Shown here in pieces: positions 6,781 through 14,743 of a stretch of 32,678 nucleotides of DNA (positions are counted from its first letter, which is position 1; each line of letters starts with the position of its first letter). The notes beneath the pieces were generated by a model. The model did no database searches. It saw only the letters and a list, made by a program, of their open reading frames with translations, and was not told the origin of the DNA. Location: positions 1 through 32,678 of the IMG/VR virus record IMGVR_UViG_3300010354_000324. One strand, 5' to 3'. This DNA is from a virus. The translations under genes and the position numbers were made by a program.

Positions 6781-8607
6781 ATGGCAGAATCACAAAATAA
6801 CGGTCAAAATAAAATACCACCAATAACAAATACACCACCAAGACAAACAGATGGTGGTGGAAATCCACAACCAAAGGTTCCTAAAAAATTTGAAGGTGGT
6901 GTTTGTGATCCTAATACCATACCTTTAAATCCAGAACAGATACAAATAGAAACACAGCTAAAGAGTCGGTCGCCCATTTTACCAACTCCAACAGAAACTA
7001 CACCTGTAGATATTACACAGCAACCAAAAAATATATTTTTGAATAGAAAAGTTGAACAGCAAGAAGCACAATTAACTATTCCCGCTGTAGGTTCCAAAAC
7101 ACAAAATTTAGAAAACAATAAAAAAGATACAATTATACCGGTAGAAAATCTTTTAAATGAATTTGTTGATATTGATGTTGTAAATAATCCAGAGTTAATT
7201 GGTAGTATTATAAATGATGTTGCTGTGGGTGATGTTCCCGCTGGAGGCCAAACTGGCACTGGAGTGGGCGGAGGGGCAGGTGGTGGAGGAGGAAGTGGTG
7301 GCGGTGGTGGTGCTGGGGGAGGCGGAGGAAGTGGTGGCGGTGGTGGCGGTGGTGCTGGGGGAGGTGGTCGAGGAGGATCCTCAATATCAGCACCAGATCC
7401 ACAATTAGGAAAATCAAATGGCCAACCAGTAGAAAAAAGAAAATCTTGTGTAGAAGGAATGCCGGATAGATCCATTTTTCCTTTTAATTCTGTTCTACAA
7501 ACAGAATCCGGACATGTTGCAGAAATGGATAACACTCCAGGAGGAGAGAGAATACATGTAATTCATAGAACAGGCACAAATATAGAATTTTTACCTGCAG
7601 GATCTATGAGTACTGTTGTAACTAGGGATTTATGGTTCTCGGTATTTAGAGATGCACATTTGCACGTTGACGGTTACACAGATGTCACTATAGATAAAGC
7701 ATTAAGAGTTATTGTAAATAAAGATAAAATTAAAAATACACCAGAAAAATCTGTAAATTTTGATGTTTATGTTGGAGGAAACTCTAATGTTAATTTATAT
7801 GTTAAAGGAGGAAACGTAAATGTGACATTAGAAGATGGTGATGTTAATATGCACCTAGAAAATGGTGACATGAATATTAGACAAAACAAAGGCAACTATA
7901 ATCATTTTGTTAATGGAGATTATAATTTAGAAGTTACTGGCAATATGCATACTGTTGTGGGTAAAAGTGAATTAAGGGAAATAGGTGAAAGCAGAGAAAC
8001 CATTATAAATGGTAAATATGATTCTTTAAAATTAAGTAATGTGTCGGGAGAGATTCATATTAGTTGCTACCTATACGAATTACTTGGTTCTATGAAAAAA
8101 GAACAATTATATGGAAACTGTTTATTGACTGTTGGGGATAATTATAATGTTCACGTTATGGGAAATCATAATTTAGAAATTATGAATACATTAACCACGC
8201 AGTCAAAAATATCACATATTTTTACAAATTCAGACTATCTTTTAACTATAGGTGGGGTTGGACATTTTTATACTCACATGTGGGAAAGAAAAACTGCTCG
8301 TTTAAGAAGACCAGACGATAATCTTTGCCCAGATGTATTACAAAGCAAAAACAAATCTTTAGCCTTAATAAGACCGGACATTTTAGCACTAGAATACAGT
8401 GAACCGAGGGATTGTACTCCCAATCTGATTATAGATTTAGATGAAGTTTTTTCTTCTGATTTGGATTCTTCTATAAAAAATAAAAAATTTATTCAAAATG
8501 ATGCAATGTTTAGTAGAAACAAAATAGGAATAAAAAATAGAAGCGGCTATCCGCTTTATGTGGCAAGTTCTTGGAAAAAGACACAATCTAGGAAAAGAGA
8601 TAATTAA
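6781..8607 (+). CDS. Spike/needle protein: Pro-rich N-terminus, poly-Gly linker and gp5/VgrG-type beta-helix
   Basis: A 608-aa protein. Residues 1-150 are Pro/Gln/Thr-rich. Residues about 152-200 are almost entirely glycine with a few Ser/Ala. From about 220 comes the gp5/VgrG needle signature: VLQTESGHVAEMDNTPGGER, RIHVIHRTGTNIEFLPAGS, then short repeats of a beta-prism (NSNVNLYVKGGNVNV, EDGDVNMHLENGDMNI, NGDYNLEVTGNMHTVVG, VGDNYNVHVMGNHNLEI) to about residue 480. The last 110 or so residues lack the repeat and are charged, so they may form a tip or a cap. Known: gp5 beta-helices trimerise into the membrane-puncturing needle. Here it is a separate gene six bases after the OB-fold part, with no clear Shine-Dalgarno sequence, so translation may depend on its neighbour. 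Confidence 0.8.
   Translation: MAESQNNGQNKIPPITNTPPRQTDGGGNPQPKVPKKFEGGVCDPNTIPLNPEQIQIETQLKSRSPILPTPTETTPVDITQQPKNIFLNRKVEQQEAQLTIPAVGSKTQNLENNKKDTIIPVENLLNEFVDIDVVNNPELIGSIINDVAVGDVPAGGQTGTGVGGGAGGGGGSGGGGGAGGGGGSGGGGGGGAGGGGRGGSSISAPDPQLGKSNGQPVEKRKSCVEGMPDRSIFPFNSVLQTESGHVAEMDNTPGGERIHVIHRTGTNIEFLPAGSMSTVVTRDLWFSVFRDAHLHVDGYTDVTIDKALRVIVNKDKIKNTPEKSVNFDVYVGGNSNVNLYVKGGNVNVTLEDGDVNMHLENGDMNIRQNKGNYNHFVNGDYNLEVTGNMHTVVGKSELREIGESRETIINGKYDSLKLSNVSGEIHISCYLYELLGSMKKEQLYGNCLLTVGDNYNVHVMGNHNLEIMNTLTTQSKISHIFTNSDYLLTIGGVGHFYTHMWERKTARLRRPDDNLCPDVLQSKNKSLALIRPDILALEYSEPRDCTPNLIIDLDEVFSSDLDSSIKNKKFIQNDAMFSRNKIGIKNRSGYPLYVASSWKKTQSRKRDN
7288..7365 (+). repeat. Tandem duplication encoding the poly-glycine linker
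   Basis: Two adjacent near-identical units: 7288-7323 (36 bases) and 7324-7365 (42 bases). Each starts GGAGGAAGTGGTGGCGGTGG and ends GCTGGGGGAGG plus one base; the second has an extra two-codon GGC-GGT insertion. Both stay in frame and encode glycine-rich linker. The stretch is an island of very high G+C in A+T-rich DNA. Confidence 0.85.
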
Positions 8608-8611
8608 TTTT

Positions 8612-8619
8612 TATAAATA
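8612..8619 (+). promoter_or_regulatory. Candidate T4-type late promoter (TATAAATA)
   Basis: TATAAATA lies in the 41-base gap between the needle gene and the gene at 8649, 37 bases before its ATG. The extended sequence TATAAATATTATTATA recurs exactly before gp13 (29499-29514). No -35 box is seen, as expected for T4-type late promoters. It would serve the run 8649 through gp25, gp6 and gp7. Confidence 0.7.
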
Positions 8620-8648
8620 TTATTATAATCACAATTTAGGAGTTAGAG

Positions 8649-9284
8649 ATGCCACATTTTGACAATTATTTCACTATAGGAACATATGTTTTTTCTTTTT
8701 TGATAGGTGGAGTAATTGTATTTTTAGCAAATTTTAAAAAAATAATAGCAAAATTTAGAGAACTCCAAACCCCACAAATAGAAACTAATTTTATAAGAAT
8801 ACATAGCCAAATAGATGAACTGTTAACAGAATTAAGGCTTAAATTACAATGTTGCAGAACTGGTATAATAAAATTCCACAACGGTGGCCATTTTTTTGAT
8901 GGAACATCTATATTAAAATTTACAACTACACATGAATCGTGTGAACTTGGGGTTGTTTCTTCTATGGATAGCCCACAAGGACAACTTATAACCAGATACG
9001 TAGATAAAATTAAACTGCTAGAGAAAAATGATGCAGAAATATATTACACCATTGATTTAAAAGACTCTTATTTTAAAGGTTATCTCGAATCTAGAGGAGC
9101 AGTGTCTTTTTCAATTTTACCTTTTGAGTGTGAAAAAGGATTTAAAATGGGTTACATACTTGCAGAGTGGTGTGATTACACTGGTGTAGAAAATACAGAT
9201 AAAAATAAATTAAAAGAATTAATTAGATATTATTCTAGAATGATAAACACATTATTGATAAATAAGAAACAATGTCAAACCTAA
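8649..9284 (+). CDS. Membrane-anchored protein with FHNGG motif, possible GAF-like domain; function unknown
   Basis: A 211-aa protein. A single hydrophobic segment at residues about 8-29 (TIGTYVFSFLIGGVIVFLA) is followed by positively charged residues, which predicts an N-terminal inner-membrane anchor with the rest in the cytoplasm. Residues about 35-68 form an amphipathic helix. A compact domain follows: CCRTGIIKFHNGGHFFDG (68-85), TTTHESCELGV, a helix with SPQGQLITRYVDKI, ESRGAVSFSILPF and FKMGYILAEW. Alternating strands and helices with a small-ligand-like layout suggest a GAF-type fold, but this is from memory of similar 'FHNG' proteins and is uncertain. AGGAG at 8638-8642 and a late promoter precede it, and it overlaps gp25 by 13 bases, so it is expressed with the baseplate. 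No baseplate homologue in T4 is known to me. Confidence 0.75.
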   Translation: MPHFDNYFTIGTYVFSFLIGGVIVFLANFKKIIAKFRELQTPQIETNFIRIHSQIDELLTELRLKLQCCRTGIIKFHNGGHFFDGTSILKFTTTHESCELGVVSSMDSPQGQLITRYVDKIKLLEKNDAEIYYTIDLKDSYFKGYLESRGAVSFSILPFECEKGFKMGYILAEWCDYTGVENTDKNKLKELIRYYSRMINTLLINKKQCQT

Positions 9285-9661
9285 AAATAACAGACATAGA
9301 TTTAAATTTTACTGCTCACCCCATAACCGGAGACGTTTCCATAAAAACTGGAGATAGTGCTATAAAACAAAGTTTAAAAAATTTGCTATTAACTTCTGTA
9401 TTAGAAAGACCATTTAATACAAGATTAGATATCAACTTAAGAGAATATTTATTTTTAAATTTTAATATAATCTATCAAGATGAATTAAAACAACAAATTT
9501 CAAATCTTATAGAAGAACAAGAGCCAAGAATCCAAATAAATAATATTGAAATTATCTATGAGGAAACTAAAAACTCTTTAACTATTTCTTTAGATTATAC
9601 TATAAAAAATGATAATAAGATAATACAAACATTAGATCTCATAGTAGAAAGAACCAGATGA
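9272..9661 (+). CDS. gp25: Baseplate wedge protein gp25 (lysozyme-like fold)
   Basis: A 129-aa protein, close to T4 gp25 (132 aa). Conserved elements: DIDLNFTAHPITGDV at the N-terminus, the helix AIKQSLKNLLLTSVLERPFN, and E84-P85-R86 (EEQEPRIQINNI), the EPR motif that in gp25 and in type VI TssE forms the core-bundle contact with the sheath. The last strands read LTISLDYTIKN and IQTLDLIVERTR. In T4, gp25 with gp6 and gp53 makes the wedge core that triggers sheath polymerisation. The start lies 13 bases within the preceding membrane-protein gene and the stop overlaps gp6 as ATGA. Firm call. Confidence 0.92.
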   Translation: MSNLKITDIDLNFTAHPITGDVSIKTGDSAIKQSLKNLLLTSVLERPFNTRLDINLREYLFLNFNIIYQDELKQQISNLIEEQEPRIQINNIEIIYEETKNSLTISLDYTIKNDNKIIQTLDLIVERTR

Positions 9662-11487
9662 GTAAAAATATTCAAAAAATAGATTTTAATTCTATAAAAC
9701 AAAATTTATTAGCATTTTTTAAATCTCAAGATAGATTTACTGGCTATAATTTTGAAGGATCTGGTTTAAATATTTTGTTAGACGTTTTAGCATATAATAC
9801 TTATTATCAGATGTTTTATAACAATATGACTTTTAATGAAATGTTTTTAGACACAGCAACTAAAAGATCATCCATAGTTTCTTTGGCCAAAATGTTGGGT
9901 TATACGCCAGGATCTGCTAAAGCTTCAATTTGTAAAATAAATGTAATTACTACTACAACACCAACATCAACACTAATACCAAAACACACCGTCTTTAGAG
10001 CTGCACATGAAAGTGAAGTTTTTGAGTTTGTAACATTACATGATTATTATTTAAAACCTGAAACATTTAATTCTAATGGAACAATAGCAACATTAGAAAC
10101 AGGTGCAATTGAAATAAAAGAAGGAAAAATTAAAACTTTAACATTTATTCATGATGAGGGTATGCCTTACAGAAAATACATATTACCCTTTGATAATATA
10201 GATCTAAGTACAATTGAAGTGAATGTTCAAGAATCTCAAACAGACTCTGATGGTGCAACTGACGTGTGGTCCGAAGGTAAAGAAATAACAAAAATAACTG
10301 GAACTTCTAATGTATATTTTATAGAAGAGACGCCATATGGCCAATATTGTTTGTATTTTGGTGATAATGTCATAGGTAAAAAGTTAAAAGATAGCAATCA
10401 AATTACAGTTAAATTTTTAGTCACAAATGGTGCATCTGCAAACGGTATAGGAGATAATGATAACCAAAATACATTTACAGTTCCCTCTTTAAATTATACC
10501 GTAGATGTTTTAGTGCCCGCGACTGGGGGGGATTCCAAAGAAACAAAAGAATCAATAAAATTAAAAGCACCAAAATCATTTACCGCACAAGAACGAGCAG
10601 TCACATTAGATGATTACAAAAATATAGTACTTAAAGATTTTCCAAATATAAAATCAATTTCTTGTTGGGGCGGAGAGGACAATGACCCACCTCAATACGG
10701 AAAAGTATTTCTCTCAGTAAAACCACAAAATGGAACAACTCTGACAAATGAAGAAAAACTCAGTATATCTAATTCCCTAAAACAAGGAAAAAATATAGTC
10801 GGAATAGAGCCAGTTGTTATTGACCCAGAGGTTATCTATATTTTATTAGACGTTTTGATTAAAACAGATCCAGTAAAATTAAAAATATCTGCAACAAATT
10901 TATTAAATAAAATAAACAAACAAATTTTAATCTATATTAAAAACAATATAGAAATTTTTGATGGAGATTTTTTCACTAACGAATTAATAAATCAAATTGA
11001 TTCATTAGACGAATCAATATACTCAATAAATATCGTCACTAGAATGGAAAAACGATTCATACCCGATTCAACTCAATCTTTAAATTATGAAATAAATTTT
11101 AGAAATTCCTTTAATTATAATGAAAATTGCACAACTCCAGTAATTAACAGCACCTCATTTTATTATTATGACCCAACTTACACAAAAAGCAGGATATGCA
11201 TTCTGGAAGACGATTCGGCTGGAAATGTAAATATAGTATACAATAATGAATCAGATGAAAAGGTAGTACTAAAAAAAATTGGAACTATAGATTATGTTAA
11301 AGGTATAGTATACTTGACCGCATTTCAACCAATAAAACTAATTGACTCTAATCCAATGAGCATATATGCAGCACCAAAAGAGAAAGATATATATGCAGAT
11401 AAAAATAATTTGCTTGCACTAGATAATCTAGATGGCAAATCTATAGCAATAAGAATTGAACCTCTTCCATATAGAGGAAGAACATGA
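9658..11487 (+). CDS. gp6: Baseplate wedge protein gp6 (baseplate-J-like)
   Basis: A 609-aa protein; T4 gp6 is 660 aa. Signatures in order: KIDFNSIKQNLLAFFKSQ and FTGYNFEGSGLNILLDVLAYNTYY near the N-terminus; a helical region with TATKRSSIVSLAKMLGYTP; a beta domain around residue 200-250 including YCLYFGDNVIGKKL; the baseplate-J core SFTAQERAVTLDDYKNIV, IKSISCWGGEDNDPPQYGKV; and a C-terminal region with FFTNELINQIDSL and RIEPLPYRGRT. Gp6 dimers interlock to form the inner ring of the baseplate. It is coupled by ATGA overlaps on both sides (gp25 and gp7). Slightly shorter than T4 gp6 but complete; I see no missing core segment. Confidence 0.92.
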   Translation: MSKNIQKIDFNSIKQNLLAFFKSQDRFTGYNFEGSGLNILLDVLAYNTYYQMFYNNMTFNEMFLDTATKRSSIVSLAKMLGYTPGSAKASICKINVITTTTPTSTLIPKHTVFRAAHESEVFEFVTLHDYYLKPETFNSNGTIATLETGAIEIKEGKIKTLTFIHDEGMPYRKYILPFDNIDLSTIEVNVQESQTDSDGATDVWSEGKEITKITGTSNVYFIEETPYGQYCLYFGDNVIGKKLKDSNQITVKFLVTNGASANGIGDNDNQNTFTVPSLNYTVDVLVPATGGDSKETKESIKLKAPKSFTAQERAVTLDDYKNIVLKDFPNIKSISCWGGEDNDPPQYGKVFLSVKPQNGTTLTNEEKLSISNSLKQGKNIVGIEPVVIDPEVIYILLDVLIKTDPVKLKISATNLLNKINKQILIYIKNNIEIFDGDFFTNELINQIDSLDESIYSINIVTRMEKRFIPDSTQSLNYEINFRNSFNYNENCTTPVINSTSFYYYDPTYTKSRICILEDDSAGNVNIVYNNESDEKVVLKKIGTIDYVKGIVYLTAFQPIKLIDSNPMSIYAAPKEKDIYADKNNLLALDNLDGKSIAIRIEPLPYRGRT

Positions 11488-14400
11488 ATAATGTAATACA
11501 AATACTTACACCAAATATAAATGAAATAAATTACGGTAAAACTTTACAGTTATCATATGTAGTAACTGATTTAGATGTCAATTTTAAATCAGTTGTTTTT
11601 TTATTAAACGATGAGATTGTAAAAACAGAAAATCTTACAAAATCTATTTTTAATATAACACCAATTAATGGTACTAATTTTATAACAGCATATTGTGTAA
11701 ATAAAAACGGTAAAAAAATAGTAGATACAGAAATACAAGTTTTATTTAATTGTATAACAGAGAATATAACAAAAGATACCACGGTATATGATTTAATCCA
11801 ATATCAATTACCCGAATATATTAGAACCGATTATCCCAAATTTGTTGATTTTATTAGTGCTTATTATGAATTTTTAGAAAAATCAAATGACCCCAATAAA
11901 GTAATATATAATTTAGAAAATTATAGAAATATAGACGATATACCTGATTTTGTTTTAGATAAAATAAAACAAGAGGTAATGAAAGATTTTAACGTAGAGT
12001 TAACAATTGATCGTGAAACAGGTAATCCTATAAACTCAAGAAATGTAGTTAAAAATATAAAAGAATTTTATGACTCAAAGGGTACGGAAAATTCTATAAG
12101 ATTCTTATTTAGAATTTTATATGATAAAGAAATAGATATATACTATCCTAAAACGGATATATTTAAACCATCTTCAAATGTTTATTCTAGAAAAAATATT
12201 TTAAATTGTTATTTGCAAGAATCAACCGATATAGATGCAATAAAAAATGGTATCATATATCAAGAAAATAGCGATTCAGAATATACGGTGTCCGCTAGAG
12301 TTTCAGATATAACAAAAACACTATTTCAGGGTAACTATTATGGCGAAATAGTTCTTAAAGAATTATCTGGTTCTTTTGATTCAACTAAACAAACTAAAGT
12401 TAAAACTATAATAGACGGTGCAGAAGAAATTTTAATATTAAATGTAATTTACTCTGATGCTGCAACTGGAGTATATGGCTCTACTCGCCTCTCTGAATGG
12501 TTAAGAGATAGTAGATCTGGTAAAGATAATATAGATGTTTTATTGGCGGGTGATAGTAATACTGGTCATGGTGTATATGGTTGGAATGGTGGATTGATGT
12601 CTGGTATGATTGAAAACGGAATAAAAATGTATGGAACTCCAATATTTGGTACATACCAAACAGGTGGATTAGTTCCTGGCGGTTATAAGTGTTTTGTGTA
12701 CTTACATTTTGATCAATATAATCAAGCATATTATAATAGTGATAATAAAGTTTTACCTGGTTCTTTGTATGGTAGATCAGAGTTAACAAAACATTTTTCA
12801 ACTGGAGTTGGTGTAACGATTCCTAATGGTATTGGTACGTTTGATCCACAAACAACTGATACTTATATTGGTTATAGTAAAGGGTTAAAACCAAACACAT
12901 ATTCTTTAGATTATCTTTGGTGTGATAAAGAAATGAATGGTTTTAATTTTGGACTCTCTCTTAGAAGTATTCCCAATTTTGATGTTGGAGGCAGTTTATA
13001 TAATATAGGTTATGTAGTACCCGAACCAAGAAATTGCCCTCTATTATTAGAAAAAGTTTTAAGATATAGAATAATAGGTGGTAAATTTAATGCAACAAAT
13101 ACTGATATCATCCCAGATTTTAAATTAAATTTAAATGGTAAAAATAGTGCGGGTAGTAATCGGTTAGATGGTGGGCAAGTAAAAAGTTTATTTAGTTCTA
13201 GTAGACAATTTAGTGGCGATCCTGCGCCACCCCCACAAAGTATACCAATATATAATGATTATTGGATACCACATGAATTTGAAATAACAAATAATACAAA
13301 TCATTATGTTGGAGGTTATCCACCAGCGTCTCGTGATGGTGTTGATGCGTATTATTTTACTGGAAATTTCGTATATGGCAGTGACAGCAACGGAACCCCT
13401 TTACAAGGAAGTACTTATAATTCAAGAATGCGTAAGAACTTTTCGGCTGCTTTACAAAGCATCTATTCTCCTATACAAGGTGTTTCTGTTTCAAATGTCG
13501 AGTATTATCCCGGCGGAACCATGATTCAAATTGGTTATGATATTATAAATACACCACATGAAACATGGGCACTGATAATACAAGAACATGTTGAAAGACA
13601 AAAACAAGCTGGCGGATCTGGTAGAATTTGTTTTTGGCTACAGGGTGGGTTAAATGACGCAAATGCTTGGAGAAACAATCCCTCCGCGTATCCAGATAAT
13701 AATCCAAAACAATATAAACAACAAGTATTAAAAATAATACAAAAAATAAAAAATGTTTGGGCAAAAATTGGTTATGATAAAAATAATTTATGTTTTGCAA
13801 TTATGTGTTCACATGAACCAAGCACTGATTTAAATTTAGAAGAATATAGGGATACACTTAAAGAAATAGATGAACCGGATGTTACAATAATAGACATACC
13901 AGAAATTATTAATAAAACAGAATACTCTCAATATTATAAAGATAATGGATCACACTTTGTTCCAATAGGATACAACACAATAGCCAAAAAAATATTTGAA
14001 AAACTTTTAAATTACACTTCTTCCTCTACAGATGAAAATTTAACTGAGACAAGTTTTGTTTCTAGCAATAAAGTTATTCAAGATAGTAATTATTACCAAG
14101 ATTTTTCATATGACATTTTATCAGACATTAATTCAAATGAACATTTGCCTATAGTCAAGAAAATTGTTCACCCTGCCGGATTTAAAGTGTTTGGTTCATT
14201 TGAAGGTAAAACCAATTTAGATCTACAAATCACAACAACTATAGAACAATTAGAAGAAACAAAACAACTCTCTGCTGTAATTGGAAATTATGTTCCATAT
14301 GTCGTAAGTACAAAAATAGATTTATATGAAGTTCCAATTATTACTGGGTATGATGAAGCAGCAAACCCAATAATAGATTATATTTCGCCCTATGATAATG

Positions 14401-14738
14401 GATATAGGTGGGGACCAAATGGTGTTACAAAACCGACTAGCATTTATGATTTAACAATTATTCATATCATGGAAACAAATGAAGCAGATGTGATTGCCGA
14501 AGTTGCATTATCTGGGACAAAAACGGAAATAGAAAGCAATTTAGTTGTTATAAATACTGACGCTAATGTGTTTTTACCAGTAGCCAAACTAGAAGATTCT
14601 GGAAAATTCTGGGTTGTTGGAAAACACTGGAATCAGGTTGTTCAAGAAAATGTTAATACAGATGATCAACTTAAAACATTTTTAGAATTTACTATAAGTG
14701 ATATAACTAATATACCGGTTAATGATAATACAGGATAA
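11484..14738 (+). CDS. gp7: Baseplate wedge protein gp7 with inserted SGNH/GDSL-hydrolase-like domain
   Basis: A 1084-aa protein. Residues 1-95 look like an Ig-type beta domain. Residues about 98-320 carry the gp7-type segment TVYDLIQYQLPEYIRTDYPK, FVDFISAYYEFLEKS, then NVVKNIKEFYDSKGTENSIRFLFRIL and a short SGSF beta unit near 294. Residues about 855-1084 resume with KVIQDSNYYQDFSYDI and KKIVHPAGFKVFGSFEGK. Between them, roughly 325-850, lies an insert with SGNH marks: VLLAGDSNTGHG (catalytic Ser358), FWLQGGLNDANAW (Asn724) and DNGSHFVPIGYNTIA (His824, Asp820). The Asp is four rather than three residues before the His, a deviation from the usual DxxH. About 360 residues separate the Ser and Asn blocks, so a further beta-rich domain may be inserted there. 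A carbohydrate esterase role is inferred, not shown. The start overlaps the stop of gp6. Confidence 0.82.
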   Translation: MNNVIQILTPNINEINYGKTLQLSYVVTDLDVNFKSVVFLLNDEIVKTENLTKSIFNITPINGTNFITAYCVNKNGKKIVDTEIQVLFNCITENITKDTTVYDLIQYQLPEYIRTDYPKFVDFISAYYEFLEKSNDPNKVIYNLENYRNIDDIPDFVLDKIKQEVMKDFNVELTIDRETGNPINSRNVVKNIKEFYDSKGTENSIRFLFRILYDKEIDIYYPKTDIFKPSSNVYSRKNILNCYLQESTDIDAIKNGIIYQENSDSEYTVSARVSDITKTLFQGNYYGEIVLKELSGSFDSTKQTKVKTIIDGAEEILILNVIYSDAATGVYGSTRLSEWLRDSRSGKDNIDVLLAGDSNTGHGVYGWNGGLMSGMIENGIKMYGTPIFGTYQTGGLVPGGYKCFVYLHFDQYNQAYYNSDNKVLPGSLYGRSELTKHFSTGVGVTIPNGIGTFDPQTTDTYIGYSKGLKPNTYSLDYLWCDKEMNGFNFGLSLRSIPNFDVGGSLYNIGYVVPEPRNCPLLLEKVLRYRIIGGKFNATNTDIIPDFKLNLNGKNSAGSNRLDGGQVKSLFSSSRQFSGDPAPPPQSIPIYNDYWIPHEFEITNNTNHYVGGYPPASRDGVDAYYFTGNFVYGSDSNGTPLQGSTYNSRMRKNFSAALQSIYSPIQGVSVSNVEYYPGGTMIQIGYDIINTPHETWALIIQEHVERQKQAGGSGRICFWLQGGLNDANAWRNNPSAYPDNNPKQYKQQVLKIIQKIKNVWAKIGYDKNNLCFAIMCSHEPSTDLNLEEYRDTLKEIDEPDVTIIDIPEIINKTEYSQYYKDNGSHFVPIGYNTIAKKIFEKLLNYTSSSTDENLTETSFVSSNKVIQDSNYYQDFSYDILSDINSNEHLPIVKKIVHPAGFKVFGSFEGKTNLDLQITTTIEQLEETKQLSAVIGNYVPYVVSTKIDLYEVPIITGYDEAANPIIDYISPYDNGYRWGPNGVTKPTSIYDLTIIHIMETNEADVIAEVALSGTKTEIESNLVVINTDANVFLPVAKLEDSGKFWVVGKHWNQVVQENVNTDDQLKTFLEFTISDITNIPVNDNTG
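12450..14040 (+). other. SGNH/GDSL-hydrolase-like domain inside gp7
   Basis: Approximate limits of the inserted part of the gp7 gene (residues about 325-850). Block I is GDSN (356-359), block III is GLND (722-725), block V is DNGSH (820-824). The block II glycine is not certain. Edges are judged from where the gp7-like sequence stops and resumes. Confidence 0.72.
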
Positions 14739-14743
14739 TTAAA

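Noticed and set aside
6774-6781. gp5 split as a sequencing frameshift
   Set aside because: The OB-fold gene ends in a TAA, the needle gene has its own ATG, and the sequence on either side is linker-like rather than broken core; I see no alternative frame joining the two.
7288-7365. GC-rich repeat as CRISPR or as an origin-type iteron
   Set aside because: Only two adjacent units, no spacers, and both are in frame within a linker of a structural protein.
6804-7535. Minus-strand 243-codon Pro-rich frame and other long frames opposite or shifted within the poly-Gly region
   Set aside because: Created by the GC-rich glycine codons read on the other strand or in another frame; no ribosome binding site and opposite to the operon direction.
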